Assembly: GCF_019139535.1 (NCBI RefSeq)
Contig: NZ_CP077073.1
Location: forward strand, 877,001-941,000
Length of the DNA stretch: 64,000 nt
Direction: 5' to 3'
Source of the DNA: Pseudomonas muyukensis
GTDB lineage: Bacteria > Pseudomonadota > Gammaproteobacteria > Pseudomonadales > Pseudomonadaceae
The position numbers and the translations under genes are program-made. Every line of letters starts with the position of its first letter. Position 1 is the stretch's first letter. This document shows, piece after piece, positions 1 to 10,315 of this stretch. The notes beneath the pieces were generated by a model that worked only from the letters and a program-made list of their open reading frames with translations, was not told the origin of the DNA and ran no database searches.

Positions 1-230
1 AAGTAGATCACGAACAGCTGCACCAGCAGCGGTGTGCCGCGGAAGAACGACACGTAGATGCGTGCCAGCCAGTCCAGCGGCAGGATCTTCGACAGGCGCA
101 TCAGCGCCAGGGCAAAGCCCAGCACCAGGCCGAAGAACATGCCGCCGACGCTGAGCACTACGGTATAGCCCGCGCCCTTGAGCAGGAAGGGCGCGGAATC
201 GACAACGAGTTGCAGGCTTTCAGCGATCAT
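1..230 (-). CDS. tcyL: Polar amino-acid (cystine-type) ABC transporter permease, 3' end outside window
   Basis: Only the first 76 codons are present; the rest lies left of position 1. The protein begins MIAESLQLVVDSAPFLLKGA and continues with a first membrane span and the FFRGTPLLVQLF segment typical of HisM/GlnP/YecS-type permeases, which pair with a periplasmic binding protein and an ATPase to import polar amino acids. Its ATG overlaps the stop of the upstream binding-protein gene (ATGA, 227-230), so the two are co-transcribed and probably translationally coupled. The cystine assignment rests on the P. putida context next to a sulfur block and on similarity to TcyL/YecS; another polar amino acid cannot be excluded. 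Confidence 0.85.
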   Translation of the reverse strand, partial: MIAESLQLVVDSAPFLLKGAGYTVVLSVGGMFFGLVLGFALALMRLSKILPLDWLARIYVSFFRGTPLLVQLFVIY

Positions 231-1033
231 TTGGTGACATCGGCACCGAAGTATTTCTCGGACAGCTTGGCCAGCGAGCCGTCGGCCTTGAGCTTGTCGA
301 TGGCCTTGTTCAGCGCAGCGAGCAGCTCAGGTTCGCCCTTGCGCAGGGCAACACCCGACTCCAGCTTGGAGAATTTCTCGCCGGCCAGTGCGGTCGGTTT
401 CTTGTCCTTGGCGGTTTTCTGCACGTACTCGAGGGCGGCCAGGCGGTCGATCAGGATGGCGTCGATACGGCCATTGCGCAGGTCTGCGAACTTGGTGGGG
501 TCATCTTCGTAGGTGCGCACATCGGCTGTCGGCACATCCTGTTTCACCCATTGCTCATAGTTGGTGCCCAGGCCGACACCGACCTTCTTGCCACCGAGGT
601 CCGCGGCGGTCTTGATGTTCTTCTCGTTGTCACTGCCCTTGAGCACCAGGGCCTGAATGCCGGAAACAGTGTAAGGCTCGGAGAAGTCGTACTTCTTCTT
701 GCGCTCTTCGGAGATGGTCACCTGGTTGATCACCACGTCCAGGCGCTTGGACTCCAGGGCAGCGAGGATGCCGTCCCATTTGGTCGGCTGTACCTTGGCC
801 TTGACGCCCAGCTCCTTGGCCAGCAGTTCGGACAGCTCGACTTCGAAGCCGGCCAGCTTGCCATTCTCATCCTGGAAGCTGAACGGTGGGTAGGTGCCTT
901 CCAGGCCGACGTTGATCACGCCCTTTTCCTGGATGGTCTTCAGTTGCTCGCCGGCGAACGCCTGGCCAAGCAGGCCGGTGCCGAGCAGCAGCGCCAGGCT
1001 GGCATTGAGAAGGGGTTTGGTGAATCTGGTCAT
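227..1033 (-). CDS. tcyJ: Cystine-type ABC transporter periplasmic substrate-binding protein
   Basis: This is a periplasmic binding protein of the SBP_bac_3 family (268 aa, the usual size) that captures cystine or a related amino acid. The ATG at 1033 gives a signal peptide MTRFTKPLLNASLALLLGTG followed by cleavage after GQAFA; the reading frame stays open upstream to 1147, but those residues do not look secretory. The mature part shows GTYPPFSFQDENGKLAGFEVEL and the closing KADGSLAKLSEKYFG pattern typical of FliY/TcyJ. It overlaps the permease gene by 4 nt. A GGAATAA core in its upstream region (1123-1129, read on the minus strand) resembles signals before other sulfur genes in this window. 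Confidence 0.88.
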   Translation of the reverse strand: MTRFTKPLLNASLALLLGTGLLGQAFAGEQLKTIQEKGVINVGLEGTYPPFSFQDENGKLAGFEVELSELLAKELGVKAKVQPTKWDGILAALESKRLDVVINQVTISEERKKKYDFSEPYTVSGIQALVLKGSDNEKNIKTAADLGGKKVGVGLGTNYEQWVKQDVPTADVRTYEDDPTKFADLRNGRIDAILIDRLAALEYVQKTAKDKKPTALAGEKFSKLESGVALRKGEPELLAALNKAIDKLKADGSLAKLSEKYFGADVTK

Positions 1034-1327
1034 TGGCAGGCCCCGCGCTTGTTGTGGAAGTAGTGAGGTGGCGACTATAGAGGTGGGCTGCATAGGCTGG
1101 GAAATAATAAAAAAACAGTTTGTTATTCCCATATTGCCTTTTGGCATGCATTGGCAGCATTGAGGGTAGCCATGAATGGAAAGCCCGTCAGCATTGCTTA
1201 TGCCCGACTTAGCGCAGGATGGAATAAAGCGTTGTTTTTTCCAAGGGGGGGATATGCCGTATCGTGTTCACACCCGCTCCTACGGGGGACGGGGCATATC
1301 GAGAAAGCCGCCTGGCAGGAGAACACC
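1034..1327. promoter_or_regulatory. Divergent intergenic control region between tcyJ and epsC
   Basis: About 294 nt separate the two divergent genes. The segment 1100-1140 is strongly AT-rich in an otherwise GC-rich sequence and contains TTATTCC at 1123-1129 (GGAATAA for the tcyJ direction). A second copy, GGAATAAA, lies at 1221-1228 in the epsC direction. These are plausible half-sites for a sulfur regulator such as CysB. This is inference from position and repetition; no start sites are known. Confidence 0.4.
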
Positions 1328-2260
1328 GTGAGCGAACAACCATCAATCGGGCATTGGCAATTGCAGGGCATCGTCAGTGGCCTGCGCAGCGCCCGCGAGC
1401 AGTGGCGCAGCAGCAATGGCCGCAGCAGCGGCGAGCAGGGTGGGCGCGAGCTGCCGTCGCGCGAGGCGCTGCGCCAGATCCTCGAGCAGTTGTGCGGCGC
1501 GCTGTTCCCGATGCGCCTGGGCCCGGTGGACCTGCGCGAGGAAAGCGAGGACTTCTACGTCGGCCACACCCTCGATGCCGCGCTTACCGCGCTGCTGGCC
1601 CAGGCGCGCCTGGAGCTGCGCTACGCCGCGCGCCACGGCAAGACCGAGGTTAGCGATGTCGATGCCCATGCCTTGCGCCTGATCCAGGACTTCGCCGCGG
1701 CCTTGCCGGCGCTGCGCGTGCTGCTCGACACCGATGTGCTGGCCGCCTACCACGGTGACCCGGCGGCGCGCAGCGTCGACGAGGTGCTGCTGTGCTACCC
1801 GGGCATCCTCGCCATCATCCACCACCGCCTGGCTCACCACCTGTACCGCGCCGGCCTGCCGCTGCTGGCGCGGATCAGCTCGGAGCTGGCGCATTCGGCC
1901 ACCGGCATCGACATCCATCCCGGCGCGCAGATCGGCCCGAGCTTCTTCATCGACCACGGCACCGGCGTGGTCATCGGCGAGACCGCGATCATCGGCGAGC
2001 GGGTGCGCATCTACCAGGCCGTGACCCTGGGCGCCAAGCGCTTCCCCAGCGACGAGTCAGGGACCCTGCACAAAGGCCTGGCGCGGCACCCGATCGTCGA
2101 GGACGACGTGGTGATCTATGCCGGCGCGACCATTCTTGGGCGGATCACCATCGGCAAGGGTTCGACCATCGGCGGCAACGTATGGCTGACCCGCAGCGTG
2201 CCGGCCGAAAGCAATATCACCCAGGCCAACTTGCAGCTCGATTGCCAGGACAAGAACTGA
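1328..2260 (+). CDS. epsC: Serine O-acetyltransferase (EpsC/SrpH type)
   Basis: Serine acetyltransferase makes O-acetyl-L-serine from serine and acetyl-CoA, the carbon acceptor for sulfide in cysteine synthesis. The 310-aa protein has an N-terminal helical half and a C-terminal left-handed beta-helix of hexapeptide repeats, including GIDIHPGAQIG, FFIDHGTGVVIGE and TIGGNVWLTRSVP. The GTG at 1328 is chosen because AGGAG sits about 7 nt upstream (near 1316-1320) and the upstream part of the open frame is unlike the family. This long form, distinct from the shorter classical CysE, is the one next to sulfur genes in pseudomonads. It is transcribed away from tcyJ. Confidence 0.9.
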   Translation: MSEQPSIGHWQLQGIVSGLRSAREQWRSSNGRSSGEQGGRELPSREALRQILEQLCGALFPMRLGPVDLREESEDFYVGHTLDAALTALLAQARLELRYAARHGKTEVSDVDAHALRLIQDFAAALPALRVLLDTDVLAAYHGDPAARSVDEVLLCYPGILAIIHHRLAHHLYRAGLPLLARISSELAHSATGIDIHPGAQIGPSFFIDHGTGVVIGETAIIGERVRIYQAVTLGAKRFPSDESGTLHKGLARHPIVEDDVVIYAGATILGRITIGKGSTIGGNVWLTRSVPAESNITQANLQLDCQDKN

Positions 2261-2290
2261 TCACCCATTGCTGTTGTTTTTTCTGATTTG

Positions 2291-2313
2291 TTCGCCGCCA
2301 AGCCGGCTCCTAC
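2291..2313. repeat. Single REP-like element
   Basis: One copy of the TTCGCC...AAGCCGGCTCCTAC sequence that recurs throughout the window, usually in inverted pairs. Here it is a slightly degenerate single copy just after epsC. Confidence 0.6.
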
Positions 2314-2434
2314 TCTGTAGCGCAAAGTCGTCTAGAGCGTAGGATCCAGCTTGCCGGCGATGGCCTGCGACACTGCCCCGACAGTGGCCCGCCCAGCGGC
2401 ATCGGGTCGCATTGAAAGCCGATCCATGGTTAAC

Positions 2435-2450
2435 TTGAACGCTTGTTCAA
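2435..2450. promoter_or_regulatory. Perfect palindrome TTGAAC-N4-GTTCAA upstream of betT, BetI-like operator
   Basis: TTGAAC (2435-2440), spacer GCTT, GTTCAA (2445-2450) is a perfect 6+6 dyad about 100 nt before the betT start. TetR-family choline sensor BetI is known to bind TTGAAC/GTTCAA-type dyads at bet genes in Pseudomonas, so choline-responsive repression is the likely role. The identity of the regulator is inferred; no betI gene is in the window. Confidence 0.6.
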
Positions 2451-2549
2451 CGAAAAACGCTGGTCCATTGCCGGTGTTCATCAGGAGGGATTGCCTTTGC
2501 TGAACCCGTTCAATCCGAACCTCACGCCCCGTGACGAGGTGCCCGTTTC

Positions 2550-4553
2550 ATGAGTGCACCGACCCCCGACCTTGCCAACGGCAAGATCCGCATGAACCCC
2601 CCCGTGTTCTACTTCGCGGCAAGTTTCATCCTCATCTTCGGCCTGGTGGTCATCGCCTATCCGCAAGCGGCGGGCGAGTGGTTGCTGGCGGCGCAGAACT
2701 GGGCGGCCAACACGGTCGGCTGGTACTACATGCTGGCTATGACCCTGTACCTGGTCTTCGTGGTGGTCACCGCGCTGTCCGGCTACGGCAAGATCAAGCT
2801 CGGTGCCGACCACGACGAGCCCGAGTTCAGCTACCTGTCCTGGGCCGGCATGCTGTTCGCCGCCGGCATCAGCATCACGCTGTTCTTCTTCTGCGTCTCC
2901 GAGCCCCTGACCCACATGCTGCAGCCGCCTCAGGGCGAGGCGGGCACGGCCGAGGCCGGGCGCCAGGCGATGCAGATCCTGTTCCTGCACTGGGGCCTGC
3001 ATGGCTGGGGCGTGTTCGCCTTCGTCGGTATGGCGCTGGCCTACTTCGCCTATCGCCACAACCTGCCGCTGGCCCTGCGCTCGGCGCTGTACCCGCTGAT
3101 CGGCAAGCGCATCAACGGCCCGATCGGCTACGCGGTGGATGGCTTCGGCATCATCGCCACGGTGTTCGGCCTGGGCGCCGACATGGGCTTCGGTGTGCTG
3201 CACCTGAATGCCGGCCTCGACTACCTGTTCGGCATCAGCCACAGCCAGTGGATCCAGGTGATCCTCATCACCCTGATGATGGGCGCGGCGGTGGCCGTGG
3301 CGGTCGCCGGGGTGGAGAAGGGCGTGCGGGTGATGAGCGACATCAACCTGTTCCTGGCCTGCGCGCTGCTGTTGTTCGTGCTGTTCGCCGGGCCCACCCA
3401 GCACCTGTTCAACACGCTCATCCAGAACCTTGGCGATTACCTCGGCGCCTTGCCGCGCAAGAGCTTCGACGTCTATGCCTACGGCGAGAACCGCGACTGG
3501 CTGGGCGGCTGGACGGTGTTCTACTGGGCCTGGTGGATTGCCTGGGCGCCCTTCGTCGGGCTGTTCATCGCGCGCATCTCGCGCGGGCGCACCATTCGCG
3601 AGTTTGTCTTCGGCGTGCTGCTGATCCCGCTGGGCTTCACCCTGGCGTGGATGTCTATCTTCGGCAACAGCGCCCTGGACCAGGTGATCAACCACGGCAT
3701 GACCGCCCTTGGCCAGTCGGCCCTCGACAACCCGTCGATGAGCCTGTACCTGCTGCTGGAGACTTACCCGTGGAGCAAGACGGTGATCGCCGTGACGGTG
3801 TTCATCAGCTTCGTGTTCTTCGTCACCTCGGCCGACTCCGGCACCGTGGTGCTGTCGACCTTGTCGGCCAAGGGCGGCGGTGCGGATGAAGACGGGCCGA
3901 ACTGGCTGCGGATCTTCTGGGGCGCGATGACCGCGCTGGTCACCAGCGGGCTGTTGTTCGCCGGCAGCATCGATTCGCTGAAGTCGGCGGTGGTGCTGAC
4001 CTCGCTGCCGTTCTCGCTGATCCTGCTGTGCATGATGTGGGGGCTGCACAAGGCCTTCTACCTCGAGTCGCAGCGGCAGATCGCGCAGATGCACTCGCTG
4101 GCGCCGTTCGCCCAGTCCCGGCGTGGTCGCGGCGGCTGGCGCCAGCGCCTGAGCCAGGCGGTGCACTTCCCGTCACGCGACGAGGTGTACCGCTTCATGG
4201 ACGACGTGGTGCGCCCGGCGATCGCCGACGTGCGTGAGGTGTTCGAGCAGAAGGGCCTGGTGCTGATCACCCAGGACGACCCGAGCCACGACAACGTCAG
4301 CCTGAAGATCGGCCATGGCGAGGAGCAGCCGTTCATCTACCAGGTGCAGATGCGTGGGTATTTCACCCCATCGTTCGCCTTGGGCGGCCTGGGCACGCAG
4401 GAGTTGAAGAACCGCCGTTATTACCGGGCGGAGGTGCATTTGTCCGAGGGTAGCCAGAACTACGACCTGGTCGGCTACAGCAAGGAGCAGATCATCAACG
4501 ACATCCTCGACCAGTACGAACGGCACATGCAGTTCCTGCATCTGGTCCGTTAG
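2550..4553 (+). CDS. betT: BCCT-family choline/betaine transporter
   Basis: A secondary transporter of the betaine-choline-carnitine family, importing choline or related quaternary amines with a cation gradient. The 667-aa protein has about twelve membrane spans, the family signature WTVFYWAWWIAWAPFVGLF with the following ARISRGRTIREF, and a C-terminal cytoplasmic tail of roughly 160 residues as in osmosensing BetT proteins. A GAGG ribosome-binding site lies at 2536-2539 before the ATG. It is the only non-sulfur gene between epsC and the tau genes. Because BCCT substrates include zwitterions, a role with sulfur-containing betaines or taurine is conceivable, but the upstream BetI-like palindrome argues for choline. 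Confidence 0.88.
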   Translation: MSAPTPDLANGKIRMNPPVFYFAASFILIFGLVVIAYPQAAGEWLLAAQNWAANTVGWYYMLAMTLYLVFVVVTALSGYGKIKLGADHDEPEFSYLSWAGMLFAAGISITLFFFCVSEPLTHMLQPPQGEAGTAEAGRQAMQILFLHWGLHGWGVFAFVGMALAYFAYRHNLPLALRSALYPLIGKRINGPIGYAVDGFGIIATVFGLGADMGFGVLHLNAGLDYLFGISHSQWIQVILITLMMGAAVAVAVAGVEKGVRVMSDINLFLACALLLFVLFAGPTQHLFNTLIQNLGDYLGALPRKSFDVYAYGENRDWLGGWTVFYWAWWIAWAPFVGLFIARISRGRTIREFVFGVLLIPLGFTLAWMSIFGNSALDQVINHGMTALGQSALDNPSMSLYLLLETYPWSKTVIAVTVFISFVFFVTSADSGTVVLSTLSAKGGGADEDGPNWLRIFWGAMTALVTSGLLFAGSIDSLKSAVVLTSLPFSLILLCMMWGLHKAFYLESQRQIAQMHSLAPFAQSRRGRGGWRQRLSQAVHFPSRDEVYRFMDDVVRPAIADVREVFEQKGLVLITQDDPSHDNVSLKIGHGEEQPFIYQVQMRGYFTPSFALGGLGTQELKNRRYYRAEVHLSEGSQNYDLVGYSKEQIINDILDQYERHMQFLHLVR

Positions 4554-4589
4554 ATCGCTGGGGCCGCCTTGCGGCCCTTTCCGACCGGC

Positions 4590-4662
4590 CCGGCGCCCCG
4601 GCAAGGCCGCTCCTACAGGGGTTCGCGATCTCCTGTAGGAGCGGCCTTGTGTCGCGAAAGGA
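4590..4662. repeat. REP-like inverted pair between convergent betT and tauD
   Basis: CAAGGCCGCTCCTACAGG (from 4602) and its inverse CCTGTAGGAGCGGCCTTG (4632-4649) face each other, followed by TGTCGCGAAAGG. This is the GGAGCGGCCTTG subfamily seen also near 11,040, 16,040 and 61,000. It lies between two convergent genes and can fold into a transcript-end hairpin. Confidence 0.75.
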
Positions 4663-4686
4663 GGCCAAAGGCCTCCCGGCTGCCTG

Positions 4687-6405
<1,719 letters not shown>

Positions 6406-6409
<4 letters not shown>

Positions 6410-7185
6410 GCGGACTCCTGGCGTTGCGAGAACACCCGCGTCAGCACGTGCTCGCGGGTTTCGATGAAACGGGGATCGGACTTGATCGCCCGGGCCGACT
6501 CACCAGCGGCATAGCGCTGGCCGAAGTCCAACTGCAGGCGCTCGACCACACGCCCCGGATTGGGCGCCAGGAGCACCAGCTCGGTGGCGAGGAACACCGC
6601 TTCCTCGATGTCGTGGGTGATCAGGAATACTGGCTTGGCGGTGCGCTGCCAGACCTGCAGCAGCAGCTCCTGCATCTGTTCGCGGGTAAAGGCATCGAGG
6701 GCGCCGAACGGCTCGTCCATCAACAGCACCCGTGGGTCGGCGGCCAGCGCACGGGCCAGGCCCACGCGTTGCTTCTGCCCGCCGGACAGTTGCCAGATGC
6801 GCCGCTCGCCGAAGCCGGCCAGGTCGACCAGCGCCAGCATCTCGCGGGCCTTGGCTTGACGCTGGGCACGGGGCACGCCGGCCAGCTCGAGGCCGAAGGC
6901 GACGTTGCCCAGCACATCCTGCCAGGGCAGCAGGGCATCGTCCTGGAACACCACGCCGCGCTCGGCCCCAGGGCCTTGCACCGGCACGCCGTCGAGGCTG
7001 ATGCGCCCGCCGCTGGGGGCGACGAAGCCGGCGATCAGGTTGAGCAGCGAGGTCTTGCCGCTGCCGGAAGGGCCGAGGGCCACCAGCAACTGGCGCGGCC
7101 CCAGGCTCAGGTTGATGTCGGCCAGCACCGGGGTGCTGGCGCCGGGGTACTGTGCGCTGATGCGCTCCAGTTCGAGCAAGGCCAT
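6406..7185 (-). CDS. tauB: Taurine ABC transporter ATP-binding protein
   Basis: ATPase that drives taurine uptake. The 259-aa protein has Walker A GPSGSGKT, the [15 protein letters not shown] signature, Walker [13 protein letters not shown] and the H-loop ITHDIEEAV, in the order usual for the nitrate/sulfonate/taurine family. It is the second gene of tauABCD, between tauA (18-nt gap) and tauC (4-nt overlap). Confidence 0.94.
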
Positions 7186-7203
7186 GACGGGCTCCGGGCG
7201 GTA

Positions 7204-8175
7204 TCAGTTGGGGAGGTACTGGGCGCTGACGTAGGGCGCGTAGTCCGGCAGTACCGCGTCGACCTTGCCTTGCTGCTTGAGGAAGGTCGCGGTATCGCGC
7301 AGCGCCTGGGTGGTCGGTGCGCCGAGGGCGCTGGCCTGGTCGGCGGCCAGCGGGTAGACGTTGCCCTGCAGCAGCACCGGGATATCAGCGGGCTTGGCCC
7401 CGGACAGCTTGGCCAGCTTGGCGACGTTGGCCTGGTCGGCCAGCCAGGCTTGCGGGTCGTTGCGGTAGTCGGCGTAGGCGTCGAGGGTGACCTTGGCGAA
7501 GGCCTTGACGATCTCTGGGTGCTTGCTGGCGAAGTCCTTGCGCACGATCCAGGCATCGAAGGTCGGCGCGCCCTTGGTGGCCAGCTCGCCCGAGGTGATC
7601 AGCACCTTGCCGTTTTCCTTGGCCACGCCCAGGGCTGGGTCCCAGACGTAGGTGGCGTCGATGTCGCCGCGTTTCCAGGCGGCGATGATCGCCGGCGGCG
7701 CCAGGTTGAGGATCTGCACTTTCGACGGGTCGATGTTCCAGCCCTTGAGCGCGGCCAGCAGGCTGTAGTGGCCGGTGGAAACGAACGGCACGGCGATCTT
7801 CTTGCCGACCAGGTCCTGCGGGGTCTTGATGCTGTCGCGGGCGACCAGGGCTTCGCCAGCGCCGATCTGGGTGGCAATCAGGAACGTCTCGACCGGCAGC
7901 TTGCGGGTGGCGGCGGCGGCCAGCGGGCTGGAGCCCAGATAGCCAATCTGCACGTCGCCGCTGGCCACGGCGGTGATCACATCGGCGCCGTTGTCGAACT
8001 TGCGCCAGTCGATACTGGCCTGGCTGGCCTTTTCATAGGCGCCATCGACCTGGGCGACCTTGGCCGGGTCGACGGTGGTCTGGTAGGCCACGGTCAGGTC
8101 CGCGGCCTGGGCTACCCAGCTGGCGCTGGCGAGGGTCAGGGCGGCGAACAGGCGCAGCGGGGCGTGCGGGATCAT
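7204..8175 (-). CDS. tauA: Taurine-binding periplasmic protein
   Basis: Substrate-binding protein of the taurine importer, 323 aa, with a signal peptide MIPHAPLRLFAALTLASASW and probable cleavage after AQA. The mature start ADLTVAYQTTVDPAKVAQ and the segment YLGSSPLAAAATRKLPVE are characteristic of TauA among sulfonate-binding proteins. First gene of the operon; the AT-rich segment 8220-8275 upstream is the likely promoter region. Confidence 0.94.
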   Translation of the reverse strand: MIPHAPLRLFAALTLASASWVAQAADLTVAYQTTVDPAKVAQVDGAYEKASQASIDWRKFDNGADVITAVASGDVQIGYLGSSPLAAAATRKLPVETFLIATQIGAGEALVARDSIKTPQDLVGKKIAVPFVSTGHYSLLAALKGWNIDPSKVQILNLAPPAIIAAWKRGDIDATYVWDPALGVAKENGKVLITSGELATKGAPTFDAWIVRKDFASKHPEIVKAFAKVTLDAYADYRNDPQAWLADQANVAKLAKLSGAKPADIPVLLQGNVYPLAADQASALGAPTTQALRDTATFLKQQGKVDAVLPDYAPYVSAQYLPN

Positions 8176-8336
8176 GGTTGAACCTCTCGTCAGGCATTCG
8201 GGGGAATGGATGGCGAGAAGCCTAAGTGATCTAAGAAAATGAAAATAAATAACTTTTTTGCATTAGCTTAGTCGGTGTCGGACTTGTCGGCGTACAGAGG
8301 TAGAACCGGTTTGCGGGCGAACACCGCGGCGCCTGC

Positions 8337-8410
8337 TTCGCCAGCAAGGCTGGCTCCTACAGGTCCGCGGCTGGCCACACATACCGTAGGAGCCGGCCTT
8401 GCCGGCGAAC
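8337..8410. repeat. REP-like inverted pair, tauA upstream region
   Basis: CAGCAAGGCTGGCTCCTAC (8342-8360) and GTAGGAGCCGGCCTTGCCGG (8387-8406) form an imperfect inverted pair. The two arms belong to different subtypes (GCCAGC and GCCGGC cores), so the pair is probably a composite. Confidence 0.75.
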
Positions 8411-8498
8411 ACCGGCGTAGCCGGGGCCTGGCTGGCGCGATCGCGGGGGGCTGCTAGGCTTTTCCGGTTGCGCTTGCCGGCCGTCGGTCAGCCTGCCG

Positions 8499-8510
8499 GC
8501 AAACGTTTGC
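8499..8510. promoter_or_regulatory. Perfect palindrome GCAAACGTTTGC upstream of the porin
   Basis: A 12-bp perfect palindrome about 285 nt before the porin start. Its central AACGTT resembles LacI-family operators, but which protein binds, if any, is unknown. Confidence 0.3.
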
Positions 8511-8794
8511 AAATAACCTAAAGGTATTATTGACGTCGTCGATACAACTTTTGGCAGTAAAGGTTCCAAAGTTATTCCGTAAAAATCTTACAGATTCATA
8601 AAACGGTCATTTTGGATTTATAGGATTGTCATTATCCTGTAGCGCAGGAGGCGGCCTTAGACGAAAGTCGCGAATCGACCTGTTTTGGTTGACTTGGCGG
8701 TCACGCTTTGGTGCTAAATCGCCGATCCGGGTGAGTGGGGCAGCAGATCCCACCACTTGAGACGCACAAAAATTAGAACGTAGAGGAGCAAAAC

Positions 8795-10150
8795 ATGTAC
8801 AAGTCCAGCCTGGCCCTGGCCGTGGCACTGGGGGTTCTCGCCCAACAAGCAGGCGCTGCAGGGTTCATCGAGGACAGCAAGCTGTCCGTGAGCTCGCGCA
8901 CCATGTACTTCAACAACGACAACCGTGAAGCGCATGGCAGCAAGCCACGCCCAGACGCGCGTGAGTCGGGTCAGGGCTTCAAGCTTGACTACATCTCCGG
9001 CTTCACCCAAGGCACCGTCGGCTTTGGTGTCGATGCCCAGGCCCTGTGGGGCATCCACCTGGATGGCGGCAAGGGCTACCACCAGGATGGCAGCACCTTC
9101 ATGCCGAGCGAGAGCAACGGCTCCTCCGTGGCCCAGTGGGCCCGCTTCGGCGCCAACGCCAAGGCGCGCTTCTCCAAGACCGAAGTTCACTACGGCAGCG
9201 CCCTGGCGCCCAACCTGCCGATCCTGGTGTCCAACGATGGTCGTCTGCTGCCGCAAACCTTCGAAGGTGGCACCCTGCAGACCAAAGAGATCGACAACCT
9301 GACCATCAACGCGGGCCAGCTGACCCACGCCATGGGTCGTGCCTCGAGCAACCGTACCGGCCTGGCTGTTTCCGGCAGTGGCGCGTTCCGCGACAGCAAC
9401 AAGTTCCAGTTCGCCGGTGGCGACTGGAAGGTCACCAAAGACCTGACCCTGCAGTACTACTACTCGAACCTGGAAGACTACTACAAGCAGCACTTCCTGG
9501 GCCTGACCCACGTTTACCAGATCGACCAGAACCAGTCGTTCAAGACCGACCTGCGCTACTTCGACAGCAGCAAGGACGGCAAGAACGGCGAGACCGGCTA
9601 TGCCTTCGGCAACAACGGCGGCTACGCCAAGCATGCCGGCGAAGTCGACAACAAGACCTGGTCGGCGATGTTCACCTATACCCTGGGTAGCCACGCGTTG
9701 ATGCTGGGTCACCAGCAAATCAGCGATGACGGCGGCTTCGTCTGGCTGAACCAGGGCAACGTGCGCAAGGACGGTTCGAACTCCCCGCTGGAAGGTAACG
9801 GCGGCGCGAGCTTCTACCTGTTCTCCGACAGCATGATCAACCAGTTCGCCAAGGCCGGTGAAAACACCACCTTCGGCCAGTACTCCTACGACTTCGCTGG
9901 CCTGGGCGTTCCAGGCCTGAAGGCGTCCGTCTCCTACCTGCGTGGTGAAGACGGCCGTGCCACCAATGGCCACGGCACCTTCAGCGAGTGGGAACGTGAC
10001 GCGCGCATCGACTACGTCCTGCAGGGCGGCGCCCTCAAAGGCCTGGGCTTCAGCCTGCGCCAGGGTGTCTACCGCGGCACCGGTTCGGGTTCGGCTGCCG
10101 ACCAGGACCAGACTCGCTTCATCGTCAACTACACTTACGCCTTCATGTAA
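8795..10150 (+). CDS. OprD/OprE-family outer-membrane porin
   Basis: A substrate-selective outer-membrane porin of the Pseudomonas OprD family (451 aa, usual 420-460). It has a signal peptide MYKSSLALAVALGVLAQQAG with cleavage before AGFIEDSK, alternating beta-strand segments rich in Tyr/Phe/Gly, and a final strand TRFIVNYTYAFM ending in an aromatic-containing barrel closure. GAGGAG at 8783-8788 is a strong ribosome-binding site. It sits between tauABCD and lsfA, so passage of organosulfur compounds through the outer membrane is a reasonable inference; in P. putida the gene here is usually named oprE, but the substrate is not shown by sequence. Confidence 0.9.
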   Translation: MYKSSLALAVALGVLAQQAGAAGFIEDSKLSVSSRTMYFNNDNREAHGSKPRPDARESGQGFKLDYISGFTQGTVGFGVDAQALWGIHLDGGKGYHQDGSTFMPSESNGSSVAQWARFGANAKARFSKTEVHYGSALAPNLPILVSNDGRLLPQTFEGGTLQTKEIDNLTINAGQLTHAMGRASSNRTGLAVSGSGAFRDSNKFQFAGGDWKVTKDLTLQYYYSNLEDYYKQHFLGLTHVYQIDQNQSFKTDLRYFDSSKDGKNGETGYAFGNNGGYAKHAGEVDNKTWSAMFTYTLGSHALMLGHQQISDDGGFVWLNQGNVRKDGSNSPLEGNGGASFYLFSDSMINQFAKAGENTTFGQYSYDFAGLGVPGLKASVSYLRGEDGRATNGHGTFSEWERDARIDYVLQGGALKGLGFSLRQGVYRGTGSGSAADQDQTRFIVNYTYAFM

Positions 10151-10170
10151 GTCGTAGCGCTACGCAAGAA

Positions 10171-10196
10171 AGCCTCGCCTGATGCGAGGCTTTTTT
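10171..10196 (+). terminator. Rho-independent terminator after the porin
   Basis: AGCCTCGC (10171-10178), loop CTGAT, GCGAGGCT (10184-10191), then a T run to 10196. Confidence 0.9.
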
Positions 10197-10204
10197 GTGC
10201 CTGC

Positions 10205-10262
10205 ACATTCGTATTCATTATGGTTATAAATAAATCGACATTTATTCTTTTTGTTTTTAACC
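10205..10262 (+). promoter_or_regulatory. AT-rich promoter region of lsfA with GGTTATAAATAAAT motif
   Basis: GGTTATAAATAAAT followed by TTTATTC and an A/T run. The same 14-mer occurs before the hydrolase gene at about 31,698. A shared sulfur-starvation regulator is inferred. Confidence 0.4.
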
Positions 10263-10315
10263 AGAAGCAGGCACATTGAACCTACAAGGCCAGACACAGC
10301 ACAGGAGCCGCTTCC

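Larger units (their letters stand above)
8176..8794. promoter_or_regulatory. Long divergent intergenic region between tauA and the porin gene
   Basis: 619 nt with no convincing gene. From left to right it holds an AT-rich tau promoter segment (8220-8275, including AATAAATAAC), a REP-like pair (8337-8410), a perfect 12-bp palindrome (8499-8510), a second AT-rich segment (8511-8640) with the imperfect dyad AATAACCT-AA-AGGTATTATT, and a long GC-richer leader to the porin. The spread suggests separate control of the two transcripts. Confidence 0.45.

Noticed and set aside
2481..4166. Long minus-strand open frame (561 codons) opposite betT
   Set aside because: It mirrors the codon structure of betT in GC-rich DNA, has Gln/Arg/His/Gly-rich low-complexity composition and no family resemblance.
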